Part shown: one piece after another, positions 24,917 through 31,950 of the stretch
Layout: the number at the start of each line of letters is the position of its first letter
Numbering within the stretch: the stretch's first letter is position 1
DNA from: Arthrobacter sp. NtRootA1
GTDB taxonomy: Bacteria > Actinomycetota > Actinomycetes > Actinomycetales > Micrococcaceae
Assembly (NCBI RefSeq): GCF_019976975.1
Contig: NZ_AP024630.1
Span: 4,154,001 to 4,218,000 of the forward strand
DNA length: 64,000 bases
Direction of reading: 5' to 3'
Program-made: the position numbers and the translations under genes
Notes under the pieces: model-generated
Told to the model about the DNA's origin: nothing
Seen by the model: only the letters and a program-made list of their open reading frames with translations
The model's database searches: none

Positions 24917-25105
24917 GTGTGAGAAGACCGGCCGAGCGCCCGAAAACGCCCGTGCGTGACCGTCGCGGCGGCCCCTCCGATTCGCGGAGGACCCATCTTC
25001 CCGCCGAGAATGCGACGGAGCCAACAGCGCCAGCGGCACAATGGTTATCCCCAACCAGACAATCACAGCCAGCAACGCCAGCATCAGGCCTGTAGTAGGT
25101 TCCAT
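24869..25105 (-). CDS. Possible small single-span membrane protein
   Basis: A 78-residue frame that begins MEPTTGLMLALLAVIVWLGI, which would form one membrane helix, and continues with a basic, Ser/Arg-rich tail. It overlaps the end of the preceding plus-strand gene by 48 bases and has no clear ribosome binding site. The helix-like N-terminus in an otherwise empty 267-base gap is the reason to list it; the tail could be chance coding. Confidence 0.35.
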   Translation of the reverse strand: MEPTTGLMLALLAVIVWLGITIVPLALLAPSHSRREDGSSANRRGRRDGHARAFSGARPVFSHSSARTRSMRHPRIQH

Positions 25106-25183
25106 AAATTAAGAATAGGCTGATTTGCCCTTGACCATAAGGCGCCTTATTGGTAGCTACGCCGCGCCGGAGGCATCTTTCAC

Positions 25184-26131
25184 ATGAGCCTTCCAGCGAA
25201 CTGTGGCAGTCTTGATTCAATGAGTTCCCAGCAGTCCCGCCCCATCGCGATGTCCCCTGACCGGTCAGCACAAGGTCGCAAGCCCGGCATCGGTACAGGA
25301 CTGCTTTTCGGCTTGGGTACCCTTGCCAGCATCCTGGGGTTGGTTGTCACGTACTACTTCTTCGTGCGGACCACCATGGGTCAGTTCATCGACGAGTCGG
25401 CATTGGTTGAGGCCACTGAACTGAGCGGCTCTGCGGGCAGGGCGTCTACAAAGTTCCTGGATATGCTGCCCATTCTGTCCCTGGCAATCGCTATCATCGT
25501 GGTGCTCTTCGTGACCGTTGCGCGTCGCCGTTGGACTGCGGCCGGAATTGCCGTGGCCGCATGTATCGCTGCCAACCTGGCTACCCAGGTACTCAAGTTC
25601 TTCATCCCGGACAGGCCCGATCGCGGCGTTCAAACACTTGAACTCAATTCACTCCCCTCCGGCCACACAACGTTGGCAGCGTCCGCTGCTACGGCGGTCT
25701 TCCTGATGGTCTCGCCCCGCTGGCGGCCCCTGGCGGCATTCCTTGGCAGCACCTTCGCAGTTGCCACTGGAGTTTCGACACTCATCAACCAATGGCATCG
25801 GCCCTCCGATGTCGTAGCCGCCTTCCTCGTAGTGGGCGCGGTCATGCTTCCTGCCGGATGGCTGATCCTCCGCGGCGGCAGTGACTGGAATGTTTGGAAA
25901 GGCTACGGCGAGCACTGGGCAGCGTCGCGCTTCTGGGTATGGTTGACCGCCATTGCCTTGCTCCTGGCAGCTGTCGTGGCCGGCTACTCACTGCTCCAAG
26001 TCATGCCGGGACTCAGCGCCGACAGCACTGTGGACTACTTCTGGGCCGGCACTGCTTTCATTGTCGTCGCCGGCTACCTTTCCGCTCTGGGCGGGACATG
26101 GCTGTTCGGCCTGGCGGCCAGGAAGCGCTAA
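25184..26131 (+). CDS. PAP2-family membrane phosphatase
   Basis: A 315-residue integral membrane protein with six or more hydrophobic segments. It has the three phosphatase motifs of the PAP2 superfamily: KFFIPDRPDRG (motif 1), PSGHTTLAAS (motif 2) and INQWHRPSDVVAAF (motif 3, with the catalytic His). Members dephosphorylate lipid phosphates such as phosphatidic acid or undecaprenyl pyrophosphate. The ATG at 25184 is chosen because GGAGG lies 10 bases upstream; ATG 25220 is an alternative. The extra C-terminal membrane segments after motif 3 are common in actinobacterial members. Confidence 0.88.
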   Translation: MSLPANCGSLDSMSSQQSRPIAMSPDRSAQGRKPGIGTGLLFGLGTLASILGLVVTYYFFVRTTMGQFIDESALVEATELSGSAGRASTKFLDMLPILSLAIAIIVVLFVTVARRRWTAAGIAVAACIAANLATQVLKFFIPDRPDRGVQTLELNSLPSGHTTLAASAATAVFLMVSPRWRPLAAFLGSTFAVATGVSTLINQWHRPSDVVAAFLVVGAVMLPAGWLILRGGSDWNVWKGYGEHWAASRFWVWLTAIALLLAAVVAGYSLLQVMPGLSADSTVDYFWAGTAFIVVAGYLSALGGTWLFGLAARKR

Positions 26132-26163
26132 GGACCGGAGATTTAGGGCTCGACGGCGGCACC

Positions 26164-26451
26164 TTACTTCGGCTCGATGCGCCGGGCCTGTGCGCGGATG
26201 AACTCCCGGTCCTCTTCCGTCAGCAAGGTGCCTCCGTGCCCGTCGACAGGGCTATCCTCACCCGTCTCATGGTTGAGGATGGCCGTCTGGGTGCGCGGGA
26301 TGATCATGCTTCCCGGATTCTCGATAAGCCATTGCTGCGTTTCCGGTGAAAGTTGATTCCAGAATTCCTTGATGTGCATGGTAATCAGCGCCGCCCCTTC
26401 AATGTTTGAGTACATTCCCTCACTGGCAGATTCCCTTAATGCCTCAAGCAT
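26164..26451 (-). CDS. Small conserved-looking hypothetical protein
   Basis: A 95-residue soluble protein. It has a predicted helical first half (HIKEFWNQLSPETQQWLIEN) and a polar C-terminus with LTEEDREFIRAQARRIEPK. I do not recognise a family. It is convergent with the PAP2 gene, with only 32 bases between stops. The start is uncertain: no ribosome binding site lies before 26451, and an ATG at 26415 has GAGGGA directly before it. Confidence 0.65.
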   Translation of the reverse strand: MLEALRESASEGMYSNIEGAALITMHIKEFWNQLSPETQQWLIENPGSMIIPRTQTAILNHETGEDSPVDGHGGTLLTEEDREFIRAQARRIEPK

Positions 26452-26625
26452 ATTTTTACAAGATTACAAACACCTTTACGGATTATTTCCAAACTGCAAC
26501 ATCTTCGGTTTCAAGCCCCGAAAAGCTTGATCCAACCTTGAGCCAGCGCCGCATGGAGCCTTGATCTGAGACCGCGAAAGTAATCGCAAGGCAGAAGCCA
26601 CAACAACACGAAAGAAGGTCTCACC

Positions 26626-27156
26626 GTGAAAAACACAACAATGCTTAAAGGCGCAGCGGCAGTTGCACTTGGTGGAGCGCTGCTCCTGGGTGGCGGAGGA
26701 ACACTGGCTTGGTGGAATGCTTCGGATTCCGCAGCGGCAGGCACCATTGTGGCTGGCGACTTGAATGTCCAGGCAGCAACGGGCGTTTGGACCGACGGCG
26801 CAGGCAACCCTGTCAACATCGCCACGTACTTGGTGGTTCCCGGCGATCTCCTGACCTACACACAGGATCTGGACATCACCCTCACCGGCGACAAGATGGC
26901 CGCCAACCTCGTCGCCACCAACACCGACGCGGGCGCAGGATTCGATCCCGCCAACGTCACGGTCACCTCGCCCAAGCTGACCGATGCTGATGGGGACGTC
27001 ATCGCCAACCCCCTCACTTCTTCACAGCACGTCACGGCCAGCATCACCTTCGAATTCAAGTCCAGCACCTCAACCCGCACGGACGTGAACGCCAGCAGGA
27101 ATCTGGGCAACGTATCCTTCACGCTGACACAGGTGCAGCAGTCCGGCCTCCAGTAG
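26626..27156 (+). CDS. SipW-type secreted protein (TasA/camelysin-like)
   Basis: A 176-residue exported protein with the alternate signal peptide seen in SipW substrates: KGAAAVALGGALLLGGGGT followed by the cleavage-site motif LAWWNASDS. The mature part is Thr-, Val- and Ala-rich and predicted beta-rich (LNVQAATGVWTDGAG, then VVPGDLLTYTQDLDITLTGD), as in TasA/CalY fibre proteins. The GTG at 26626 follows AAGAAGG. It is the first of four genes in one direction with a SipW-like signal peptidase third. Known relatives form extracellular fibres or act as metalloproteases in Bacillus; here a structural surface role is inferred. Confidence 0.85.
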   Translation: MKNTTMLKGAAAVALGGALLLGGGGTLAWWNASDSAAAGTIVAGDLNVQAATGVWTDGAGNPVNIATYLVVPGDLLTYTQDLDITLTGDKMAANLVATNTDAGAGFDPANVTVTSPKLTDADGDVIANPLTSSQHVTASITFEFKSSTSTRTDVNASRNLGNVSFTLTQVQQSGLQ

Positions 27157-27189
27157 TCCTACCCCGCAACAACTTCACCAGGAGTGTCA

Positions 27190-27813
27190 ATGAGAATCCC
27201 CAGGAGCATCAAGACGGCGGGCCTTATGGTCGCGGCCGTGCTCTTGGGGCTCATGGCCGTTCAGGGTACCTACGCGCTCTGGTCTGCTAACGCCGTTGCC
27301 CAGCCGGGCACGGTCAAAGCATCTACGTTTACGGTCAACCTGACAGGAAACCCTTCAGGGGCCTCGATGCCCATGACCGTCAATGACCAAGCGACAACGT
27401 TGGCACTGACCACGGCACAGGCACCTCTGGCGGACCTGGTCCGCGGCAGTTCCGTCTATACGTCCATGGGAATCGGAAACGCCAGCGACGCCGGAGGGGT
27501 CTTCGACATCACCGTCACCGCTACGGCACCTACAGTCAGCAACATGTCCGGCGGTACCTTGGGCGACTATCTCACTGTGAGTGCCGCCAGTGCGGCGTCG
27601 AGCACCGCATGCTCATCGGCCAGCGGCTACCAGCCTTTGAGCGGGGCAGGATTTACGACGCCGGCAATCGCCAAAGGCGCCACCGCCACACTCTGCTTCA
27701 AGGTGACTTTGGACGCTGCCGCGCCTTCCAGCGTCGAGGGCAGTTCCGTCTCAATCACTCTTCCGCTACACGCTCGTCAGAAATGTGGGGTTCCCAATGG
27801 TTGCGCCGAGTAG
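27190..27813 (+). CDS. Second SipW-type secreted protein
   Basis: A 207-residue exported protein with the signal AGLMVAAVLLGLMAVQGTYA followed by LWSANAVAQ. The GTYALWSAN cleavage region is of the same type as in the gene before. The mature part is Thr/Ser/Ala-rich with a segment VYTSMGIGNASDAGGVFDI that resembles the oxidised camelysin/TasA fold, and only two Cys (SSTACSSASG and ATLCFKV) that could pair. The ATG at 27190 has AGGAG five bases upstream and is preferred over GTG 27184. It begins 33 bases after the previous stop and overlaps the next gene. Confidence 0.83.
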   Translation: MRIPRSIKTAGLMVAAVLLGLMAVQGTYALWSANAVAQPGTVKASTFTVNLTGNPSGASMPMTVNDQATTLALTTAQAPLADLVRGSSVYTSMGIGNASDAGGVFDITVTATAPTVSNMSGGTLGDYLTVSAASAASSTACSSASGYQPLSGAGFTTPAIAKGATATLCFKVTLDAAAPSSVEGSSVSITLPLHARQKCGVPNGCAE

Positions 27814-28516
27814 CCTGAAAGATCGCAATAGCCTTGATGAGCTACTGCTGGAAACAACGCCTGGCACCGCATCGTCCAGCACTCCTGTATTTGGTGAAAC
27901 TGGCGCCGACGTGTCCGTCGCAGTCGAACCAGAAAACGCGGAACCGCAGGAACCCGAGCGGCTTTCCTCAGAACGTACTTCCAGCCGTCGGCTACTTACC
28001 CGCGTCGGCCGGGGACTCGGCGTCGTACTTCTTTCGCTCGCACTCCTGGCCGTCACGGTGCTGATCATGCTGCCCAAGGTGACCGGCTCGCAAACCTATT
28101 CGGTGCTGACCAATTCCATGGCACCGAAGTACGCACCGGGCACGTTCTTGGTTTCGCAGACGGCGGACTTTGACGAGCTGAAGCTCGGCGACGTGATTAC
28201 GTACCAGATCGAATCTGGCAAGCCGGGTGTCATCACGCACAGGATTGTTGGTTTCGGATTCCTCCAGACGGGCGAGAAGACGCTCACCACCAAGGGCGAC
28301 AACAACGACGTCGCGGATCCCCAGCCCGTTCGTGAAATCCAGGTTCGCGGTAAGTTGCTGTACGCCGTACCGTTCGTGGGGTTCGTCGCGAACGCCCTGG
28401 GCAACAGCGACCGCTCACTGTGGCTGGCTGTGGGCGCCGTGGGTTTGATCGGCTACGGTGGGTTCACCATGCTCCGGGAAGTACGGAGCTCGCGAAAGGA
28501 AAGGCAGTCTGCGTGA
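27797..28516 (+). CDS. SipW-like signal peptidase I (S26B, Ser/His type)
   Basis: A 239-residue membrane peptidase that would remove the signal peptides of the neighbouring secreted proteins. An unusual acidic N-terminal tail of about 65 residues precedes the membrane segment LGVVLLSLALLAVTVLIMLP. The catalytic Ser is in VLTNSMAPKYAPG. The basic residue is His in GVITHRIVG, which marks the ER/SipW-type S26B enzymes rather than the Lys of bacterial LepB. TKGDNNDVADPQPV is the conserved C-terminal box. A second membrane span lies near the C-terminus. The ATG at 27797 lies inside the end of the previous gene; GTG 27785 is an alternative. Its stop overlaps the next start by four bases. Confidence 0.9.
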   Translation: MVAPSSLKDRNSLDELLLETTPGTASSSTPVFGETGADVSVAVEPENAEPQEPERLSSERTSSRRLLTRVGRGLGVVLLSLALLAVTVLIMLPKVTGSQTYSVLTNSMAPKYAPGTFLVSQTADFDELKLGDVITYQIESGKPGVITHRIVGFGFLQTGEKTLTTKGDNNDVADPQPVREIQVRGKLLYAVPFVGFVANALGNSDRSLWLAVGAVGLIGYGGFTMLREVRSSRKERQSA

Positions 28517-29025
28517 AGCAGGGAACTGGCCCCTCGGCCAAAGCCTGGGCCGTTGGCCTTTTCTGCCTGACCGTATTAGTGGGCATCGGCGGAACGTCCG
28601 CATTCGGACTGTGGGAGCAGAGCTCCACCGCAACCATGACCGTAAGAGCCGCGGTTTCAACGCCTACCCCCACGCCTACCCCGACCCCAACACCCACGCC
28701 TGTCGGATTGACGTTGACCTGCACCCAGATAACTACAAGCACCGTCCGGATCAGCATCGCGGGTTTAAGCTCCCCGACAGCGATGACGGTCGGCGGCAAG
28801 ATGAGTACCAGCAGCGTCTACGTTTCCATCCCGGTGGTGCCTCCGTCTGCAACTTTGGACTTGACGCCCAGCAGCCCCATCTTCCTCACCGGCGTTCTCG
28901 ACGGCCACAACCCAGAAGTTGACGTTCAAGTGACGGCGTTGCAAAACACTGGGACCACGGCCACGGGCGAGCTACGTCGCTTGAAGCTCTCCGGCAATGG
29001 AAAATACCTGACCTGTCCGGTGTAG
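28513..29025 (+). CDS. Third SipW-type secreted protein with Thr-Pro linker
   Basis: A 170-residue exported protein. The signal AVGLFCLTVLVGIGGTSA ends with the SipW-type FGLWEQSS. It is followed by a (Thr-Pro)n stretch of about eight pairs (around residues 49-64), then a beta-rich domain of about 100 residues that ends GNGKYLTCPV, with two Cys. The GTG start overlaps the TGA of the signal peptidase gene (GTGA), so it is translationally coupled. The rigid Thr-Pro linker suggests a surface-exposed domain held away from an anchor or fibre. No family was recognised for the C-terminal domain. Confidence 0.8.
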   Translation: MKQGTGPSAKAWAVGLFCLTVLVGIGGTSAFGLWEQSSTATMTVRAAVSTPTPTPTPTPTPTPVGLTLTCTQITTSTVRISIAGLSSPTAMTVGGKMSTSSVYVSIPVVPPSATLDLTPSSPIFLTGVLDGHNPEVDVQVTALQNTGTTATGELRRLKLSGNGKYLTCPV

Positions 29026-29144
29026 ACCGGAGCGACCTCGAGCCAGCGATAACCACCTGGTAGAAGTACCCATGGCCTTCACGGGACGCTTGATCTACGA
29101 TTAATCTAATCGATGGAGTAAAGCCCAAGTTTCCCAGGAGCCCC

Positions 29145-30512
29145 ATGCCTTCCAGTCTTAGGTCCGGTCAGCGCCGCGGCACGCCCCCTTCCCTCGCGGG
29201 AGTTCCGGCCTCCCGCGACCTCGTGGTCGATCTGATCCGGGTCTCCTGCATGTTTGCCGTGGTGGCCGTCCATTTGCTCATGATGGGGATCAGCGTTGAT
29301 GGCTCCGGGATCGGCGTCGGAAATCCTTTGACATCACTGAGCTGGTTCGCCCAAGGCACGTGGTTCGGTCAGGTCATGCCACTGTTCTTCGTCGTGGGTG
29401 GATTCGCTTCGCTCACCTCGTGGCGCAGTCTTCGGCGTAAGGGCGGGGATGCCGGCGACTACCTGCGTAACCGCGTCCTGCGACTGGTCCGCCCCACAGT
29501 TGCGTTGTATGCGTTCCTCGCGATTACATTGTGGACCGCGACGGCGGCAGGTGTCCCTAGTGGCCTGCTGACAGTTATCGCTGCGGGCGCCGGAGTGCAG
29601 TTGTGGTTCCTTGCCGCTTACCTGATCTGTCAGGCAATGGTGCCCACGATGGCGAAATTTCACGAGGCAGCTCCTTACAAAACCGTCGCAGCGCTGGCCG
29701 CGGGCGCCGCCGTCGTCGATGTCCTGCGACTGGGGCTGGAACATACTCCGTGGGGTTTCGACTCGAACCCCATTGGCTTGGTGAACATGGTGTTCGTCTG
29801 GGGCTTGCTGCAGCAGTTCGGGTTCTTCTACGCGGACGGCTTCTTTCATCGGTTTGCCCGCTGGAAGCTCGTCGCGGCAGCAGTCGGCTGCTATGTCGCC
29901 CTGGTGCCGCTCACGCACGGCGGCCCCTATCCCGTGGACATGCTGACCAGCCAGAACCCGCCGATGTTCCCGCTGATCCTTGTAGGTCTGGCGCACGTCT
30001 TGCTTGTGAAGGCCGCGTATCCCCTGCTTCAGCGTGCTGTGCAGTTGGCATGGATTCAGAAAGTGATGTTCGTGGTGGGTAGCCGGGCGATGACTATCTA
30101 TCTTTGGCACCTGCCGCTGATCATCGCCATGTTCGGGATCGCCTTGGTGCTTCGGCTTCCCTTCCCCGAGCCTGCCAGTGCGGAGTGGTGGCTGAGCCGG
30201 CCACTGTTCTACGTGGCAGCCTGGGTTCTCGTTCTGCTGGTGTCCACGCCCTTGGTCCGCTTGGAACTCGCGAGCACTGCGCTGGCGCCCGGTGCTGCGA
30301 GGCCGGCAATCTGGCGCATCGCAGTTGCTACAGCGCTGGCAATCATTCCGCCGTTCGTCGTGATGCGGACGGCATTGGATACCGCAAATGCAACGTGGGG
30401 ATTGGTGCTGCTGGTGGTTGCCGTGGCACTGGTGACGGGGCGTCGTCCGGACAGGAAGTGGAAGACTCCCGTTGTCCTTGAGCGCGTGGCTCAGGAGCGC
30501 GCGGCTTCCTGA
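29145..30512 (+). CDS. Acyltransferase-3 family membrane protein
   Basis: A 455-residue integral membrane protein with about ten hydrophobic segments. The N-terminus has the family R-X10-H motif (RVSCMFAVVAVH), shared with OafA-like O-acyltransferases that modify surface polymers or antibiotics. MPLFFVVGGFASLTSWRSLR and YLRNRVLRLVRPTVALYAF are the usual next motifs. AGGAG lies just before the ATG. It stands 119 bases after the SipW cluster, so membership in that operon is possible but not shown. The acceptor molecule is unknown. Confidence 0.88.
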   Translation: MPSSLRSGQRRGTPPSLAGVPASRDLVVDLIRVSCMFAVVAVHLLMMGISVDGSGIGVGNPLTSLSWFAQGTWFGQVMPLFFVVGGFASLTSWRSLRRKGGDAGDYLRNRVLRLVRPTVALYAFLAITLWTATAAGVPSGLLTVIAAGAGVQLWFLAAYLICQAMVPTMAKFHEAAPYKTVAALAAGAAVVDVLRLGLEHTPWGFDSNPIGLVNMVFVWGLLQQFGFFYADGFFHRFARWKLVAAAVGCYVALVPLTHGGPYPVDMLTSQNPPMFPLILVGLAHVLLVKAAYPLLQRAVQLAWIQKVMFVVGSRAMTIYLWHLPLIIAMFGIALVLRLPFPEPASAEWWLSRPLFYVAAWVLVLLVSTPLVRLELASTALAPGAARPAIWRIAVATALAIIPPFVVMRTALDTANATWGLVLLVVAVALVTGRRPDRKWKTPVVLERVAQERAAS

Positions 30513-30629
30513 CCTACTTTCAGCTTTCGTCGGCTTGGAAACAGCCTGAATGGGTTGATTTGCGGCCTGACCAGCCTCAAACAGGGTCCGGAAGCAACGT
30601 CGCCCGGTACCCCAACCAAGAATTGGAGC

Positions 30630-31856
30630 CTAGTAGTTCCGCCGGTGCTTCAGCCTGGGGATTGCGACGGCGAACACGGCTGCCGCTGCGAAGCCCAGGA
30701 CGCCCGTGGCCCAGACGCCGGCGGCGAGCGAAATGGCAGCAGCCAGGGCGGACAACAGCACGGGTCCGCCCGTGGCACCCGAGTCAGCAATGAACCGCCA
30801 GATGCCAAGGAAGTGGCTCCTTCCGTTATCCGGGGAGAAGTCGGCGCCCAGTGTCATGATGAGCCCGGAGCTAATGCCGTTGCCAAAGCCAATCAGCAGG
30901 GCAGCCAGCAACAGTGGAACGAACCCGCCAGTGAACGGAATGAGGATCAAGGCCGTCCCCATGATCACTGTGGAAGGAACCGCCACCCATTGCCGTCCCT
31001 TGCGGTCCATGAGCTTCCCAGCTGGATAGAACACCAGCATGTCGATGGCGCCGGAGAGGCCGTAAATCAGCGATGCTTGCGTCGCATCCATGCCCAAGTG
31101 GTCGGCCCACAGCGGGATGACCACTTGGCGCGAGGCACGCAGCGCGCTGAGCAGCAGAATTCCGAAACCCACGGACAGGAACACACCGGCATGCGAGGCA
31201 GCTACATTGCGCAGCGTTGACGCCGGAATGATCGGTCCGCCGTCGGATGTAGCGGGAGCCACCAAGTCCGGAATGGTGAGCGACAAAGCAGCAGCTGCCA
31301 TCATCCCGACAAAGCCAACCCAGTACGCCCCGCTGATTCCGGCGAACTGCATCACCCCCGCACCTATGAACGGACCTATAAAGATTCCGATCCTCGTGAC
31401 TCCGCCCAAAGTCGACAGCGCACGGGCGCGGAACATCACTGGGACGGCCTCGGTGAGGTACTTCTGCCGGGCCAGGTTGAAAACGCTCGCAGACATACCC
31501 ACCAACGTCATAGCCGCGGCCAGCAACCAGATTCCGTGCTCCATTTGTGGAGCGAAAGCTGCCGCGCCGAGCGCGAGGGCTCCTACGGCACCTGCCCCAA
31601 CAATCGCCCAGCGTTCGCCGAACCTCATGGTGATGAGCGATGCCGGAATATTGAATAGCCAGGACCCCAGGCCGATTAGAGTCACGATCAACGCCGAGAC
31701 TGCCACGGATGCTCCAAGATCACGCGCCGAGAGCGCGATCACCGGAAGAACCGCCCCCTCGCCGATACAGAACAACAGCGCAGGCCCGAAGGCCGGTAAC
31801 GCAATGCTGCGGAGGCTGAAGTTTTGATCTTCCTGGGTGGTTGTCATCCCCTTCAT
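30630..31856 (-). CDS. MFS transporter
   Basis: A 408-residue protein with about twelve hydrophobic segments, so an inner-membrane secondary transporter of the major facilitator superfamily. The loop between segments 2 and 3 carries the partial signature LITMRFGERWAIVGAGAVG, and LMDRKGRQWVAVPST is the equivalent loop in the second half. The start at 31856 is favoured by GGAG seven bases upstream; ATG 31847 is an alternative. A 42-base near-perfect inverted repeat lies upstream (31882-31923). The substrate is not known, and drug efflux is one option. Confidence 0.88.
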   Translation of the reverse strand: MKGMTTTQEDQNFSLRSIALPAFGPALLFCIGEGAVLPVIALSARDLGASVAVSALIVTLIGLGSWLFNIPASLITMRFGERWAIVGAGAVGALALGAAAFAPQMEHGIWLLAAAMTLVGMSASVFNLARQKYLTEAVPVMFRARALSTLGGVTRIGIFIGPFIGAGVMQFAGISGAYWVGFVGMMAAAALSLTIPDLVAPATSDGGPIIPASTLRNVAASHAGVFLSVGFGILLLSALRASRQVVIPLWADHLGMDATQASLIYGLSGAIDMLVFYPAGKLMDRKGRQWVAVPSTVIMGTALILIPFTGGFVPLLLAALLIGFGNGISSGLIMTLGADFSPDNGRSHFLGIWRFIADSGATGGPVLLSALAAAISLAAGVWATGVLGFAAAAVFAVAIPRLKHRRNY

Positions 31857-31881
31857 CCTAGGACTCCAGCCCAGCCGCCTC

Positions 31882-31923
31882 GCAGTTGTTGCAGTTCCGG
31901 AAGTCCGGAACCGCAACAACTGC
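31882..31923. terminator. Long near-perfect inverted repeat (terminator or operator)
   Basis: The 19-base arms (31882-31900 and 31905-31923) differ by one base, around a 4-base AAGT loop. It lies between the stop of the chaplin-like gene and the start of the MFS gene, both on the minus strand. No T-run follows on the minus strand, so a protein-binding or attenuation role for the MFS gene is also possible. Confidence 0.6.
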
Positions 31924-31950
31924 TCGCGAGCCTAGGCCTCGTCCAGGCGA

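Noticed and set aside
24917..25183. Plus-strand gene between the fusion gene and the PAP2 gene
   Set aside because: Only short Arg/Pro-rich frames without ribosome binding sites are present; the minus-strand frame at 24869-25105 is the only one with a credible membrane helix.
30513..30629. Terminator between the convergent acyltransferase and MFS genes
   Set aside because: I looked for an inverted repeat in this gap but found none of convincing length.
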